A stretch of 64,000 nucleotides of DNA from positions 1-64,000 of the forward strand of contig JAJDUZ010000036.1 in the NCBI GenBank assembly GCA_022826385.1, given 5' to 3'. This document shows, one piece after another, positions 17,503 to 28,181 of this stretch; the first letter of the stretch is position 1, and each line of letters begins with the position of its first letter. Made by a program: the position numbers and the translations under genes. The notes under the pieces are model-generated. The model was not told where the DNA came from, searched no databases, and was given only the letters and a program-made list of their open reading frames with translations. This stretch comes from Silicimonas sp. (GTDB lineage Bacteria; Pseudomonadota; Alphaproteobacteria; Rhodobacterales; Rhodobacteraceae).

Positions 17503-18003
17503 GTGGTTCGGAGGTTCAGAGGCGAAGGCGTCCAGAAAGTGGACGGCAAAGGCCGGGTGTCCATCCCGGCCAACTATCGCTCTGTCCTGCGCGACGGTGA
17601 TCCGAACTGGTCCGAAGGCAAGCTTCCCGAATTCATCATTGTCTATGGCGACGAGCGGCGGGATTTCCTGGAATGCTTCACCATCGACAGCGCCAACGAG
17701 GTTGACGAAAAGATCGCCCGGATGCCGCGCGGCTCGCGGCAGCGGCGTGCGCTCGAACGACTGTTTAATGGCCAGTCGCTGCCGGCGACGGTCGATGACA
17801 CGGGGCGGATCGTTCTGCCCCAAAAGCTGCGCGACAAGCTGGGCATCGGCACCGAAGCCTATTTCATCGCCATGGGCGACACGTTCCAGATCTGGAAGCC
17901 CGACGCGTTCGAAGCGTCGGAGAGTGCCGTCGACGAATTGCTGGATGCGATGCCGCAAGGCGCTGACATCTGGACCCTTCTTGACGACGGGGAGGATGGC
18001 TGA
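17503..18003 (+). CDS. mraZ: Transcriptional regulator MraZ
   Basis: MraZ (166 residues) is an AbrB-like DNA-binding protein that represses its own dcw cluster. Two SpoVT-AbrB-type repeats are visible: VQKVDGKGRVSIPANYRSVL near residue 10 and VDDTGRIVLPQKLRDKLGI near residue 90. The start is GTG with a GGGAG tract about 15 bases upstream; no ATG fits. It is followed 3 bases later by rsmH. Its presumed targets are the TGGGN repeats 260-460 bases upstream. Confidence 0.95.
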   Translation: MVRRFRGEGVQKVDGKGRVSIPANYRSVLRDGDPNWSEGKLPEFIIVYGDERRDFLECFTIDSANEVDEKIARMPRGSRQRRALERLFNGQSLPATVDDTGRIVLPQKLRDKLGIGTEAYFIAMGDTFQIWKPDAFEASESAVDELLDAMPQGADIWTLLDDGEDG

Positions 18004-18006
18004 CCC

Positions 18007-18972
18007 ATGAACGCCCCGCATATCCCGGTTTTGCTGGATGCGATCCTTGAGGCCTGCGCGCCGATTGAAGGAGTCTGGCTGGACGGGACGTTCGGGGCAG
18101 GCGGCTATAGCAAAGGTTTGCTGGAAGCCGGGGCATCACAGGTGATCGGGGTCGACCGGGACCCGATGGTGTTCGAAATGGCCGAAGCCTGGGCCAAAGA
18201 CTATGGCGACCGTCTGAAGCTGGTCGAGGGGACGTTTTCCGACCTCGACGACCATGCCGAGGGCGCGTTGGATGGGGTTGTACTGGATTTGGGTGTGTCG
18301 TCGATGCAGCTCGATCAGGCCGAGCGGGGGTTTTCCTTCATGGCCGACGGACCGCTCGACATGCGGATGAGCCAGTCCGGTATCAGTGCGGCCGATGTGG
18401 TGGCCGAGGCCAGCGAAGTGATGCTGGCTGACATATTGTATCACTATGGCGAAGAGCGGGCGGCTCGTTCTATCGCACGCGCCATCGTGAAAACGCGGCA
18501 GGACGGACCGATCGAGACGACCGGGGCCCTCGTGCGGATCGTCGAAACCGTTCTGCCGCGACCGAAACCGGGGGCATCGCATCCCGCAACGCGCACATTC
18601 CAGGCGCTGCGGATCGCTGTGAATGACGAATTTGGTCAATTGGTTCAGGGGCTTGAGGCTGCTGAGCGGGCGCTGAAGGCGGGCGGTTGGCTGGCCGTTG
18701 TCAGCTTTCATTCGCTGGAAGACCGGGTGGTGAAGCGGTTCTTTCAGGCGCGGGCCGCAAAAAGCGGTGGCAACCGCTATCAGCCTGAAATGGAAGCGAC
18801 CGAAGCCCGGTTCTTGGCCCGCAACAAGGCGATCCCGCCCACCGAGGCGGAGGTGGCCCGGAACCCGCGCGCACGTTCGGCAAAGCTGCGGGTTGGGCGC
18901 CGGACCGAGGCACCGGCAGGCCCGGTGGACCGCAAGGCGCTCGGCTTGCCCAAACTGGTGGAGGTAGCATGA
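18007..18972 (+). CDS. rsmH: 16S rRNA (cytosine1402-N4)-methyltransferase
   Basis: RsmH/MraW (321 residues) methylates N4 of C1402 in the decoding site with S-adenosylmethionine. [15 protein letters not shown], the SAM loop [15 protein letters not shown] and [20 protein letters not shown] are diagnostic. [16 protein letters not shown] lies near the C-terminus. Its last 4 bases overlap the ftsL start (ATGA), so it is translationally coupled within the dcw operon. Confidence 0.97.
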   Translation: MNAPHIPVLLDAILEACAPIEGVWLDGTFGAGGYSKGLLEAGASQVIGVDRDPMVFEMAEAWAKDYGDRLKLVEGTFSDLDDHAEGALDGVVLDLGVSSMQLDQAERGFSFMADGPLDMRMSQSGISAADVVAEASEVMLADILYHYGEERAARSIARAIVKTRQDGPIETTGALVRIVETVLPRPKPGASHPATRTFQALRIAVNDEFGQLVQGLEAAERALKAGGWLAVVSFHSLEDRVVKRFFQARAAKSGGNRYQPEMEATEARFLARNKAIPPTEAEVARNPRARSAKLRVGRRTEAPAGPVDRKALGLPKLVEVA

Positions 18973-19295
18973 AATCGGTGTTCTTCATTCTGACGGCTTG
19001 CGTGGTGATGGCGCTTGCGGTCTGGGCCTATCGCCAGAACTATGAAACTCAGGCGACCCTGCGCGAGGTGGACACGCTTCGCGCCGAGATCGCTGATCTG
19101 CGCGAACGTGCGGGTGTTCTCCGCGCCGAATGGGCCTATCTCAATCGGCCCGAACGGTTGACTGATCTGGCCGACATGAACTTCGACCGTCTGGGGCTTC
19201 TGCCCCTGCGGCCCGAACATTTCGGACGGATCGACACGATTCCGTTCCCGATCGAGAAAGTGAAAGACGTGATGCTGCGGGAGGGCGCGGAATGA
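18969..19295 (+). CDS. ftsL: Cell division protein FtsL
   Basis: A 108-residue bitopic membrane protein: a helix at residues 3-21, then a coiled-coil stretch ([19 protein letters not shown]). It fits FtsL, which complexes with FtsB and FtsQ to activate FtsWI at the septum. Sequence conservation in this family is low, so the assignment rests on size, topology and position between rsmH and ftsI. It overlaps both neighbours by 4 bases. Confidence 0.88.
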   Translation: MKSVFFILTACVVMALAVWAYRQNYETQATLREVDTLRAEIADLRERAGVLRAEWAYLNRPERLTDLADMNFDRLGLLPLRPEHFGRIDTIPFPIEKVKDVMLREGAE

Positions 19296-21061
19296 CCCGG
19301 ACGCCACTTCGCCCGCTGGCCCGTATCCTTGCCGCGCGTCGCGACGGCGAGAACCCCGACGCCATTGAGCGCGCCAATCTGGCCGAACGCCACGAAGCCG
19401 ACCGCGATGCCGGACGCCAGCGCGCCGAAGGTCGGTTGCTGGTGCTTGGTGTGGCGTTCCTCTGCGCGTTCTTCATGGTCAGCGTCCGCATGGGCGCGCT
19501 GGCGGCCTCCGACCCGGTCGAGCCGAAATCAGCAGCCTCGGGCGCGCAAATCGTCGCCGCGCGTGCCGATATCACCGACCGGAACGGGCGCATTCTTGCG
19601 ACCAACCTGACCACGCATTCGCTCTACGCGCAGCCGCCGCAAATGATCGATCCGGCGAAAGCAGCGCGCGAACTGGCACAGATCTTCCCCGACCTGAACG
19701 AAGAAAAGCTGCTCGAACGGTTCACCGGCAAGCGCAAGTTCCTCTGGATCAAGCGCCGCATCAGCCCCGAGCAGCAACAGGCCGTGTTCGACATCGGTGA
19801 GCCCGGTCTTCTCTTTGGCCCGCGCGAGATGCGGCTCTATCCGAACGGGGCCTTGGCCGCACATGTGCTGGGCGGTGCCGGGTATGGGCGCGAAGGCGTG
19901 AATTCGGCCGAGGTGATCGGCGTGGCCGGGATCGAAAAGATGCTCGACGCCGACCTGCGCGACCCGGGCCGGGGCGACGTGCCGCTGACACTGTCGCTGG
20001 ACCTCACCGTGCAAGCCGCCGTCGAACGTGTGCTGGACGGCGGCATGCGCCTGATGAACGCGCGCGGCGCGGCGGCGGTTCTGATGGATATGCACACGGG
20101 CGAGTTGATCTCGCTGGCCAGCCTTCCAGACTTCGACCCGAACGACCGCCCGCGTCCGCTGACCTCGGGCGATCAGGCGGAAAGCCCGCTGTTCAATCGC
20201 GCGGTGCAGGGTCTTTACGAGCTTGGCTCGACCTTCAAGATCTTCACCATCGCGCAGGCCATCGACGAGCGTCTTGTCAGTCGGTCGACTTGGATCGACA
20301 CGAAAGGCCCGCTGAAATGGGGCAAGCATCGCATCCGCGATTTCCGCAACTACGGCGACGCGCTGACGGTGGAAGACGTGATCGTCAAAAGCTCGAACAT
20401 CGGCACCGCCCGCGTCGCCATGATGATCGGCTCGAAGCGCCAGCAGCACTTTCTTGGCGATCTCGGCTTGTTCGCACCGACCGCGGTCGAGTTGATCGAA
20501 GCGCCGGGGGCCAAGCCGCTTCTGCCGAAGAAATGGTCCGACATTCACACGATGACAGTCTCCTATGGCCACGGCCTTTCGGCCTCGCCGCTGCATCTTG
20601 CGACGGCCTATGCGACCCTGCTGAATGGCGGGCGCAAGGTGACGCCGACACTCATCAAGCAGACTGACCACACACCCGGCCCCCAGGTCATCGCCGCGAA
20701 CACGTCCGAGCAGGCCCGCAGCATGTTGCGCAAGGTTGTCACCGATGGCACCGCGTCGCTGGCCGAAGTGGCGGGCTATCACGTTGGCGGCAAGACCGGC
20801 ACCGCCGACAAGCCAAAGCCGCAGGGCGGCTATTACGAAGACAAGGTCATCGCGACCTTCGCGTCGGTCTTCCCGGCGAACGATCCGAAGTATGTGCTGG
20901 TCGTCACGCTGGACGAACCGATCGACACCACCGGCAAGGAACCGCGCCGCACCGCCGGTTGGACCGCCGTGCCGGTCGCGGCGGAGGTAATCCGCCGAGT
21001 GGCCCCGCTTCTGGGGCTGGCGCCTGACACCGCCGCGGGTGTAACACTCGCGCGGAACTGA
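19292..21061 (+). CDS. ftsI: Peptidoglycan transpeptidase FtsI (PBP3)
   Basis: Class B penicillin-binding protein (589 residues) that crosslinks septal peptidoglycan. There is a basic cytoplasmic N-terminus, a membrane helix at about residues 50-70, a dimerisation domain with [15 protein letters not shown], and the transpeptidase domain. The active-site triad is STFK at 313-316, SSN at 367-369 and KTGT at 501-504. Overlaps ftsL by 4 bases and precedes murE by 18. It is the principal beta-lactam target of the division machinery. Confidence 0.97.
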   Translation: MTRTPLRPLARILAARRDGENPDAIERANLAERHEADRDAGRQRAEGRLLVLGVAFLCAFFMVSVRMGALAASDPVEPKSAASGAQIVAARADITDRNGRILATNLTTHSLYAQPPQMIDPAKAARELAQIFPDLNEEKLLERFTGKRKFLWIKRRISPEQQQAVFDIGEPGLLFGPREMRLYPNGALAAHVLGGAGYGREGVNSAEVIGVAGIEKMLDADLRDPGRGDVPLTLSLDLTVQAAVERVLDGGMRLMNARGAAAVLMDMHTGELISLASLPDFDPNDRPRPLTSGDQAESPLFNRAVQGLYELGSTFKIFTIAQAIDERLVSRSTWIDTKGPLKWGKHRIRDFRNYGDALTVEDVIVKSSNIGTARVAMMIGSKRQQHFLGDLGLFAPTAVELIEAPGAKPLLPKKWSDIHTMTVSYGHGLSASPLHLATAYATLLNGGRKVTPTLIKQTDHTPGPQVIAANTSEQARSMLRKVVTDGTASLAEVAGYHVGGKTGTADKPKPQGGYYEDKVIATFASVFPANDPKYVLVVTLDEPIDTTGKEPRRTAGWTAVPVAAEVIRRVAPLLGLAPDTAAGVTLARN

Positions 21062-21079
21062 CGACTTGAGGAGACCGCC

Positions 21080-22573
21080 GTGCAGACCCGGGCCAGGACA
21101 AAGACACTTGCCGAACTGGGTTTGACCATACCGGGCGGGGCCGAGACCCGGATCACCGGTCTCTCGGTCGACAGCCGTGACGTGAAGGAAGGCCATCTTT
21201 TCGCGGCCCTTCCCGGAACCAACCTGCATGGTGGCGAATTCATCCAATATGCCTTGCGCATGAAAGCCGGGGCGATCCTGACCGACCGGGAAGGTGCCGA
21301 CATCGCCGCCGATGTGCTGACCGGCGACGTGCCGGTGGTGATTGCAGAAGACCCGCGCGAGACACTGGCCTTCACCGCCGCACTCTGGTTCGAAGCGCAG
21401 CCCGAAGTGCAAGTCGCCGTCACTGGTACCAACGGCAAGACCTCGGTCGCCAGCTTCACCCGCCAGCTCTGGACGGAAATGGGGGCCGCCGCCGTCTCGG
21501 TCGGCACCACCGGGGTCGAGGGCGCCTATACCGCGCGGCTCCACCACACCACGCCCGAACCGATCACGCTGCACCGCGTGCTGGCCGAAGCCGCGGACGA
21601 AGGCGTCACCCATGTCGCCATGGAAGCCTCGTCACACGGGCTTGCGCAGAAGCGGGTCGACGGCGTGCGGTTGCGCGCGGCCGGGTTCACCAATCTGTCG
21701 CAAGATCACCTCGACTATCACGCTGATTTCGAAGAGTATTTCGCGGCCAAAGCGGGCCTCTTCGATCGCGTGCTGCCGGAAGATGGCACCGCCGTCATCA
21801 ACCTTGACGACGCCTACGGCCCCCGCATGGCCGAGATTGCCGAGGACCGGGGACAGGACCTTTTGACCATTGGTCGCACCAGCGAAGCGATGCTGCAAAT
21901 CCTTGGCCAACGCTATGACGCAACCGGTCAGGAGTTGCGCTTTGAATGGGCGGGCCGCATCCACCAGATCCGGATGGGCCTGATCGGCGGCTTTCAGGCC
22001 GAGAACGCACTGGTCGCCGCCGGGCTTTGCATTGGCACCGGTGCCGACCCGCAGGAGGTCTTCGATACCCTGCCCATGCTCGAAACCGTGCGGGGCCGGA
22101 TGCAATTCGCGGCGCGCCGCGACAATCAGGCGGCGGTCTTCGTCGATTACGCGCATACCCCCGACGCGCTCGCGACCGCGTTGAAAGCGATCCGCCCGCA
22201 TGTTCTGGGCCGCCTGATCGTGGTCTTCGGTGCCGGCGGCGACCGCGACACCGCCAAGCGCCCGATGATGGGCCGCGCGGCGATGGATCATGCCGACGTG
22301 ATCTTCGTCACCGACGACAACCCGCGCAGCGAAGATCCCGACCTGATCCGGCGCGAGATCATCGGCGGCATCCCGTCGGGCGAATACACCGAAGTCGGAG
22401 ACCGCGCCGAAGCGATCCTGCGCGCCGTCGATGCGCTAGGCCCCGGCGACACGCTGTTGATCGCAGGCAAGGGGCACGAGACCGGTCAGGAAATCGGCGA
22501 CACGATCCTGCCCTTCGATGATGTCGAACAGGCCAGCGTTGCGGTGGCCGCGCTGGACGGAAAAGGCCTGTGA
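21080..22573 (+). CDS. murE: UDP-MurNAc-tripeptide synthetase
   Basis: MurE (497 residues) adds the third amino acid to UDP-MurNAc-L-Ala-D-Glu. The ATP loop is TGTNGKTSVAS, and the substrate-specificity motif is DNPR at 413-416, which indicates meso-diaminopimelate as expected in a Gram-negative. The start is GTG at 21080 with GAGGAGA about 8 bases upstream. The 3' end overlaps murF by 4 bases. Confidence 0.97.
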   Translation: MQTRARTKTLAELGLTIPGGAETRITGLSVDSRDVKEGHLFAALPGTNLHGGEFIQYALRMKAGAILTDREGADIAADVLTGDVPVVIAEDPRETLAFTAALWFEAQPEVQVAVTGTNGKTSVASFTRQLWTEMGAAAVSVGTTGVEGAYTARLHHTTPEPITLHRVLAEAADEGVTHVAMEASSHGLAQKRVDGVRLRAAGFTNLSQDHLDYHADFEEYFAAKAGLFDRVLPEDGTAVINLDDAYGPRMAEIAEDRGQDLLTIGRTSEAMLQILGQRYDATGQELRFEWAGRIHQIRMGLIGGFQAENALVAAGLCIGTGADPQEVFDTLPMLETVRGRMQFAARRDNQAAVFVDYAHTPDALATALKAIRPHVLGRLIVVFGAGGDRDTAKRPMMGRAAMDHADVIFVTDDNPRSEDPDLIRREIIGGIPSGEYTEVGDRAEAILRAVDALGPGDTLLIAGKGHETGQEIGDTILPFDDVEQASVAVAALDGKGL

Positions 22574-24009
22574 CCGCGCTCTGGACAAGAAACGAGGCGC
22601 AGGAGGCCACCGGCGGTCGGGCAGAAGGCCCGGACTGGCAGGCGGGCGGTGTCTCGATCGACACGCGGACCCTGCAGCCGGGCGACCTCTTCGTTGCACT
22701 GAAAGCCGCGCGTGATGGCCACGAGTTCGTTGCGCAAGCGCTGGAAAAAGGTGCCGCCGCTGCCCTTGTCAGCCACATCCCCGAGGGCGTTCCGGACGAC
22801 GCCCCACTTCTGATTGTCGAAGATGTCTTGCAAGGCCTCGAAGCCCTGGCACGCGCCGCCCGCGCCCGGACGCAGGCGCAGGTGATCGGGATCACCGGGT
22901 CGGCTGGCAAGACCTCGACCAAGGACATGGCGCTGCAAGTCCTTGGCCGCCAAGGCAAAACCCATGCCGCCGAGGCCAGTTACAACAACCATTGGGGCGT
23001 GCCCCTGACGCTGGCGCGAATGCCCGCCGATACGGAGTTTGCGGTGATCGAGATCGGCATGAACCATCCGGGCGAAATCGCGCCGCTGGCCAGGCTTGCC
23101 CGACTCAACGTGGCGGTCATCACCACGGTCGCACCCGCCCATCTTGAAGCCTTCGAGGATGTCGACGGCATCGCGGTTGAAAAGGCCTCGATCTTCGAAG
23201 GCCTCGAACCGGATGGCACAGCGCTGTTCAACGCCGATGTCGAAACCGCACCGATCCTGAACGCTGCGGCCAAGGAACACGCCGCATGGCGCATTGGCTT
23301 TGGCGAACATGCCGACGCCCAGTTGCGCGCGCTCAGCATCACCCTGACCGACAACGCCAGCGTGGTCGAAGGCCGATCCCCCAAAGGCCCGTTCCTGTTC
23401 AAGGTCGGCGCGCCCGGCCGACACTTCGCGCTGAACGCACTGGCCGTCTATGGCGTGGCGCAACTCGTGGGCGCAGACACGGACGTCGCCGCCTGCGACA
23501 TCGGTCAGTGGAGCGCCCCCGCCGGACGCGGGCAGCGCGAAACCATCATGCTCGACCGGGTGGAAGGTCACGCGATGGAGCTGATCGACGACGCGTTCAA
23601 CGCCAACCCGGCCTCGATGGCTGCAGCGTTCGAAGTGCTGGCCGCGATCACACCCAAGTCGGGTCTGGGCCGCATCGCCACCGGACGCCGCATCGCGATC
23701 CTTGGCGAGATGCTGGAACTGGGCGAGGACGAAGCGCAGATGCACCGCGCGCTGGCCGACCACCCCGCCATGGCAAGCTTTGCCCGGATCGATTGTGTCG
23801 GCCCCCGGATGCAAGCGCTTTACGACGCGTTACCGGTTGCACAGCGCGGGCGATGGGTGGAGAAGGCCGAGGATCTTGCCGCCGATGCGCACAAGCTTAT
23901 CGATGCGGGCGACGTGGTGTTGGTGAAGGGCTCGAAAGGCTCAAAGGTCAGCCTGATCGTGGAGGCTCTCAGAAAGCTCCATCAGGCTGGGGACGAAGGG
24001 ACGAATTGA
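22570..24009 (+). CDS. murF: UDP-MurNAc-tripeptide--D-Ala-D-Ala ligase
   Basis: MurF (479 residues) completes the UDP-MurNAc-pentapeptide. The ATP loop is [28 protein letters not shown] and [13 protein letters not shown] are typical of Mur[12 protein letters not shown] lies in the C-terminal domain. The start is GTG inside the murE stop (GTGA), consistent with translational coupling. One base separates it from mraY. Confidence 0.97.
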   Translation: MTALWTRNEAQEATGGRAEGPDWQAGGVSIDTRTLQPGDLFVALKAARDGHEFVAQALEKGAAAALVSHIPEGVPDDAPLLIVEDVLQGLEALARAARARTQAQVIGITGSAGKTSTKDMALQVLGRQGKTHAAEASYNNHWGVPLTLARMPADTEFAVIEIGMNHPGEIAPLARLARLNVAVITTVAPAHLEAFEDVDGIAVEKASIFEGLEPDGTALFNADVETAPILNAAAKEHAAWRIGFGEHADAQLRALSITLTDNASVVEGRSPKGPFLFKVGAPGRHFALNALAVYGVAQLVGADTDVAACDIGQWSAPAGRGQRETIMLDRVEGHAMELIDDAFNANPASMAAAFEVLAAITPKSGLGRIATGRRIAILGEMLELGEDEAQMHRALADHPAMASFARIDCVGPRMQALYDALPVAQRGRWVEKAEDLAADAHKLIDAGDVVLVKGSKGSKVSLIVEALRKLHQAGDEGTN

Positions 24010-24010
24010 T

Positions 24011-25096
24011 ATGCTTTATTGGCTGACAGCGTTTTCGGACGGCGGCGATTTTTTCAACCTGTTCAGGTACATAACCTTCCGGGCGGGTGGGGCTTTCTTC
24101 ACCGCGCTTGTCTTCGGCTTCATGTTCGGTCGTCCGTTGATCAACCTGCTGCGGACCAAACAGAAACATGGGCAACCGATCCGCAGTGACGGACCCGAAA
24201 GCCACGTCACCGAGAAAGCCGGAACACCCACCATGGGCGGTGTGCTGATCCTTGGCGCGTTGGTGACCTCCAGCCTGCTCTGGGCGCGGCTTGATATCGG
24301 CTATGTCTGGATGGTGCTTCTGGTGACCGTTGCCTTTGGTCTGGTCGGGTTTGCCGACGACTATTCCAAGGTGACCAAGAACGACAACTACTCGGGCCTG
24401 TCTGCCCGTCTGCGCTTGGCGATCGGGTTCGTCATCGCTGGCATCGCGGCAGGGTGGGCGACCTATCTGCACCCGGCCGAATTGCAGAACCAATTGGCGA
24501 TCCCGGTGATCTCGGGCCTGATGAACCTTGGTCTTTTGTTCATTCCTTTCGCCATGATCGTGATCGTCGGCGCGGCCAATGCCGTGAACCTGACGGATGG
24601 TCTAGACGGCCTTGCCATCATGCCCGCGATGATCGCCGCCGGGTCACTGGGCGTCATCGCCTATGCGGTCGGGCGCACCGACTTCACCGAGTATCTTGGC
24701 ATCAACTACGTGCCCGGCACCGGCGAGATCCTGATCTTCGCCGCCGCCCTGATCGGCGGCGGTCTCGGCTTCCTCTGGTACAACGCCCCCCCGGCCGCCG
24801 TTTTCATGGGCGACACCGGCTCGCTGGCGCTGGGCGGCGCGCTTGGCGCCATTGCGGTTGCGACAAAGCACGAGATCGTGCTGGCGATCATCGGCGGCCT
24901 CTTCGTGGTCGAAGCCCTCAGCGTCATCATCCAGGTCGGTTATTTCAAGATGACCGGTAATCGCGTCTTCCTGATGGCCCCGATCCACCACCATTTCGAG
25001 AAGAAAGGCTGGGCCGAACCGCAGATCGTCATCCGCTTCTGGATCATCTCGCTGATCCTCGCGCTGATCGGTCTGGCAACGCTGAAGGTGCGCTGA
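24011..25096 (+). CDS. mraY: Phospho-MurNAc-pentapeptide translocase
   Basis: MraY (361 residues, about 10 membrane helices) transfers phospho-MurNAc-pentapeptide to undecaprenyl phosphate, giving lipid [12 protein letters not shown], the Asp pair in GFADDYSKV, the magnesium-site [10 protein letters not shown], and the [13 protein letters not shown] loop are all present. The stop and the next ATG share one base (TGATG). Confidence 0.98.
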   Translation: MLYWLTAFSDGGDFFNLFRYITFRAGGAFFTALVFGFMFGRPLINLLRTKQKHGQPIRSDGPESHVTEKAGTPTMGGVLILGALVTSSLLWARLDIGYVWMVLLVTVAFGLVGFADDYSKVTKNDNYSGLSARLRLAIGFVIAGIAAGWATYLHPAELQNQLAIPVISGLMNLGLLFIPFAMIVIVGAANAVNLTDGLDGLAIMPAMIAAGSLGVIAYAVGRTDFTEYLGINYVPGTGEILIFAAALIGGGLGFLWYNAPPAAVFMGDTGSLALGGALGAIAVATKHEIVLAIIGGLFVVEALSVIIQVGYFKMTGNRVFLMAPIHHHFEKKGWAEPQIVIRFWIISLILALIGLATLKVR

Positions 25097-25740
25097 TGCG
25101 GGCGCTGGTCACCGGCGGCAATCGGGGGATCGGCAAAGAGATCGCCCGGGGTCTGGTGGCTCAGGGCCTCGACGTGACCATCGGCGTTCGCGACATCGCA
25201 ATGGGGCAGGCCGTCGCCGACGAGATCGGTGCCACGGCCCTGCAATGCGATTTGCAGGATGTGTCCGGCGTTGCCGACACCCTCGGGCCGGTGGACGTGC
25301 TGGTGAACAACGCGGGTGTGCTGTTCGAACACCCTTTGCTTTCGGACGCGGCGCGCTTCGACGAAACCATCGATGTCATGTTGCGCGCGCCCTATGAACT
25401 CACTCGCGCCGTGCTGCCACATATGGCGGCCAGCGGATATGGCCGCATCGTCAATGTCTCGTCCGGTTGGGGCAGCTTTGCCGAAGGTCTGGGTGGACCC
25501 GGTGCCTATGGCATCGCCAAGGCAGCGCTGAATGCCCTGACAGTCGCCGCCGCACGCGAAGCGCCGCAGGGCGTCAAGATCAACGCCATGTGCCCCGGCT
25601 GGGTGCGCACACGCATGGGCGGACCTCCCGCCAACCTCTCGCCCGAAGAAGGCGCCGACACGGCAATCTGGCTGGCCACCCTTCCAGAGGATGGACCCAC
25701 GGGCAAGTTCTTCCGCCGCCGTCAGGAAATCGCGTGGTGA
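25096..25740 (+). CDS. Short-chain dehydrogenase/reductase
   Basis: A 214-residue SDR with NAD(P)-binding loop VTGGNRGIGKEIA (residues 5-17), NNAG motif and catalytic YGIAK. The short length and missing C-terminal substrate loop leave the substrate open. It sits inside the dcw operon between mraY and murD, translationally coupled to mraY by a 1-base overlap. It is not part of the peptidoglycan pathway, so its position is an insertion relative to the standard order. Confidence 0.9.
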   Translation: MRALVTGGNRGIGKEIARGLVAQGLDVTIGVRDIAMGQAVADEIGATALQCDLQDVSGVADTLGPVDVLVNNAGVLFEHPLLSDAARFDETIDVMLRAPYELTRAVLPHMAASGYGRIVNVSSGWGSFAEGLGGPGAYGIAKAALNALTVAAAREAPQGVKINAMCPGWVRTRMGGPPANLSPEEGADTAIWLATLPEDGPTGKFFRRRQEIAW

Positions 25741-26144
25741 GCGCGGTCACCACCAGCTATCGGTTCGAAGATCTCGATTTCGACATTATCGTCCCCGCCA
25801 CGCAATCCAGTTACTGGGGGCAAGGCCGCACTCGCACCGGCATCATCCAGAGCTTTCGCAACGCGTATCCGGTTGGCCTCTATACCGAAACCGGCCAGCA
25901 AATCGGCTGGGCCCGTGCCACGTCGGATACGGTCTATCATGCCTATATCTATGACCTGCAGGTGCTGCCCGAATACCGGGGGCAGGGCCTTGGCACCCGT
26001 CTGGCGCAAGACCTGCTGGCGCATCCGGCCCTTGGCGACGTCACCGGCTGGATGCTTTCGACGCGGGCGCATCACGACCTCTACCGCAAGCTTGGCTTCG
26101 AAGACGCAGAGCCGGGCCGCTTCATGGCACTGCGGCGCGACTGA
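25737..26144 (+). CDS. GNAT-family N-acetyltransferase
   Basis: A 135-residue GNAT fold. The acetyl-CoA loop is LPEYRGQGLGTRLAQDLL near residue 80, and HHDLYRKLGFEDAE is typical of motif B. The start is one of two adjacent GTG codons (25734 or 25737) overlapping the SDR stop. It is close to YjgM/ArgA-like small acetyltransferases in layout, but the acceptor is unknown. Middle gene of the three-gene insert between mraY and murD. Confidence 0.88.
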   Translation: MSAVTTSYRFEDLDFDIIVPATQSSYWGQGRTRTGIIQSFRNAYPVGLYTETGQQIGWARATSDTVYHAYIYDLQVLPEYRGQGLGTRLAQDLLAHPALGDVTGWMLSTRAHHDLYRKLGFEDAEPGRFMALRRD

Positions 26145-26232
26145 CTCACTCGCCCGCCTTCCGTCGCGCACCGCCTTGTCGGAACCGTCAGACAAGGATA
26201 CCCAAACCCCAAACCAAGTGGAGTACCGAACC

Positions 26233-26631
26233 ATGGGCTTTCTCATCCGCTGGCTGGCCGCCTTCGTTCTGCTGGCCGTCACCTATAACCCGACGGAGAT
26301 GTCCTATATCCGGTGGGCCGTGAAGAACTGGGACAGCCAGACCTCGCTTGTCGTCCTGATCGGGCTGGTCCTGCTGGTGGCCTTCGTGCTGTTCCTGACC
26401 GCCGTTTTGCGCGGCATCGGCGCCGTGGGCGTTCTGCTGATCGTCGCGGTGCTCGCCGCGCTGGTCTGGGTTCTCTACGATTTCGGCTGGCTCAGCCTCG
26501 ACAACCCATCCGCCAACACGTGGATCGCGCTGGTGTTGATCTCGATCGTGCTCGCGGTCGGCATGTATTGGGGCATCCTCTGGCGCCGCCTGTCGGGCCA
26601 GCTCGAAGTCGACAGCGACGGCGAGGCCTGA
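26233..26631 (+). CDS. Four-helix membrane protein (DUF6524-like)
   Basis: A 132-residue inner-membrane protein with four hydrophobic helices. Conserved-looking features are the N-terminal [14 protein letters not shown] loop after helix 1 and [20 protein letters not shown]. The assignment to DUF6524 is from memory. The C-terminus is acidic. Last gene of the insert before murD, 88 bases after the acetyltransferase. Confidence 0.78.
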   Translation: MGFLIRWLAAFVLLAVTYNPTEMSYIRWAVKNWDSQTSLVVLIGLVLLVAFVLFLTAVLRGIGAVGVLLIVAVLAALVWVLYDFGWLSLDNPSANTWIALVLISIVLAVGMYWGILWRRLSGQLEVDSDGEA

Positions 26632-26668
26632 TGCAAAGCGATCGCGCCATGCCCGCACGGACCAACAC

Positions 26669-28066
26669 ATGATCCCGGCCCAAGGCGTAGACGGCGCACG
26701 CATTGCCGTGCTCGGCCTTGGCAGGTCGGGGCTCTCTGCAGCGCATGCGCTGGCCGAGGGCGGCGCCATTGCGCTCTGCTGGGATGACAGCGAAGCCGCC
26801 CGCGACAAGGCCGCCGGGCAAGGGCTGACGCTTCATGACCTCACGCGCCGCGACGCGTGGGAGGGCGTCGCCCGCCTGATCGTCAGCCCCGGCATCCCGC
26901 ATCTCTATCCAGCGCCCAATGCAATCATCGCCGCCGCCATGGCCGCCGGTGTGCCGGTCGACAACGATATCGGCCTCTTCTTCCGGTCGCTCGCCACCCC
27001 CGAATGGGACCGGTTCGAAACGACGCCCAAGGTCGTGGCCGTCACCGGCTCGAACGGCAAATCCACGACATCGGCGCTGATCCACCACGCGCTCGACGCG
27101 CTGGGCCGCGACAGCCAGCTGGCCGGCAATATCGGGCGCGGTGTGCTGGACATCGATCCGCCGTGCGATGGCGGGATCGTGGTGCTGGAACTGTCCTCCT
27201 ATCAGACCGAACTCGCGCGCGCCCTGACCCCGGATATCGGGGTCTTCACCAATCTCAGCCCCGATCACCTCGACCGTCACGGCGGCATGGGCGGGTATTT
27301 CGCGGCCAAGCGCCGGCTCTTTGCCGAAGGTGGGCCCGACCGCGCCGTGATCGGCGTCGACGAGGCCGAGACCCGCTTCCTGGTCAACCAGCTGTCCGAA
27401 GGCGCCAGCGACGACCGCGTGATCCGCATTTCGGTCAAAGCCAAGCTCGACGGGCCCGGCTGGAATGTCTTCGCCCGGAAAGGGTATCTGGCCGAGTACC
27501 GCAAGGGCCGGCAGATCGCCTCGATCGATCTCCGCCAGATGCCGGGCCTGCCGGGGGCGCATAATCACCAGAACGCCTGCGCGGCCTATGCGGTGCTGCG
27601 CACGCTGGGCCACGCGCCCAAGGCCATCGAAGACGCTTTCCACAGTTTCACCGGCCTGCCGCATCGGTCGCAACTGGTGGGCGAGGCCAACGGCATCCGC
27701 TTCGTCAATGACAGCAAGGCCACCAATGTCGATGCCGCCGCACAAGCTTTGCAGGCCTTCGACCGCATCCGCTGGATTGTTGGCGGCCAGATCAAGGATG
27801 GCGGTCTCGACGCCCTTCACCCGCATCTCGACCGGGTCGCCAAAGCCTACGTCATCGGCCGCCATGCCGCCGAAACGGCCCTGATGCTGGGCGAATGTCC
27901 GCACGCCGTCTGCACGACCATGGAAGAGGCCGTCGCCGCCGCCGCACGCGAGGCTCAGCCGGGCGATACCGTCCTTCTGGCCCCGGCGGCTGCCAGCTTC
28001 GACCAATACGACAATTTCGAGAAACGCGGCGACGCGTTCATTGCCGAGGTGTCAAAACACCTTTGA
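26669..28066 (+). CDS. murD: UDP-MurNAc-L-alanine--D-glutamate ligase
   Basis: MurD (465 residues) adds D-Glu to UDP-MurNAc-L-Ala. The N-terminal UMP-binding domain begins [14 protein letters not shown]; the ATP loop is [33 protein letters not shown] and [12 protein letters not shown] follow in order. It is the last gene of the dcw run here: the next gene is an opposing fsa, not ftsW. Confidence 0.97.
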   Translation: MIPAQGVDGARIAVLGLGRSGLSAAHALAEGGAIALCWDDSEAARDKAAGQGLTLHDLTRRDAWEGVARLIVSPGIPHLYPAPNAIIAAAMAAGVPVDNDIGLFFRSLATPEWDRFETTPKVVAVTGSNGKSTTSALIHHALDALGRDSQLAGNIGRGVLDIDPPCDGGIVVLELSSYQTELARALTPDIGVFTNLSPDHLDRHGGMGGYFAAKRRLFAEGGPDRAVIGVDEAETRFLVNQLSEGASDDRVIRISVKAKLDGPGWNVFARKGYLAEYRKGRQIASIDLRQMPGLPGAHNHQNACAAYAVLRTLGHAPKAIEDAFHSFTGLPHRSQLVGEANGIRFVNDSKATNVDAAAQALQAFDRIRWIVGGQIKDGGLDALHPHLDRVAKAYVIGRHAAETALMLGECPHAVCTTMEEAVAAAAREAQPGDTVLLAPAAASFDQYDNFEKRGDAFIAEVSKHL

Positions 28067-28102
28067 CCCGCAACATGGCGCAACGCCAAGGCCGATGGCG
28101 CT

Positions 28103-28180
28103 CTGATCTCCATCGGCCCGGAAATATCCCGGGGTCTGGGGCAGAGCCCCAGCGGGTCGACGGGGCAACGCCCCGGCGAA
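28103..28180 (-). repeat. Dispersed repeat, GGGCCGATGGAG-tail type (copy 1, inverted)
   Basis: On the minus strand: GGGGCGTTGCCCC, GGGGCTCTGCCCC, then CCGGGATATTTCC and GGGCCGATGGAG. A second copy is at 48292-48375. It fills the murD-fsa junction, where the dcw cluster breaks off, and its hairpins may end both convergent transcripts. Confidence 0.6.
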
Positions 28181-28181
28181 C

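Noticed and set aside
19529-21613. 694-codon open frame antisense to ftsI and murE
   Set aside because: Covers two certain genes on the other strand; composition (Arg/His/Gly-rich) is typical of a shadow frame.
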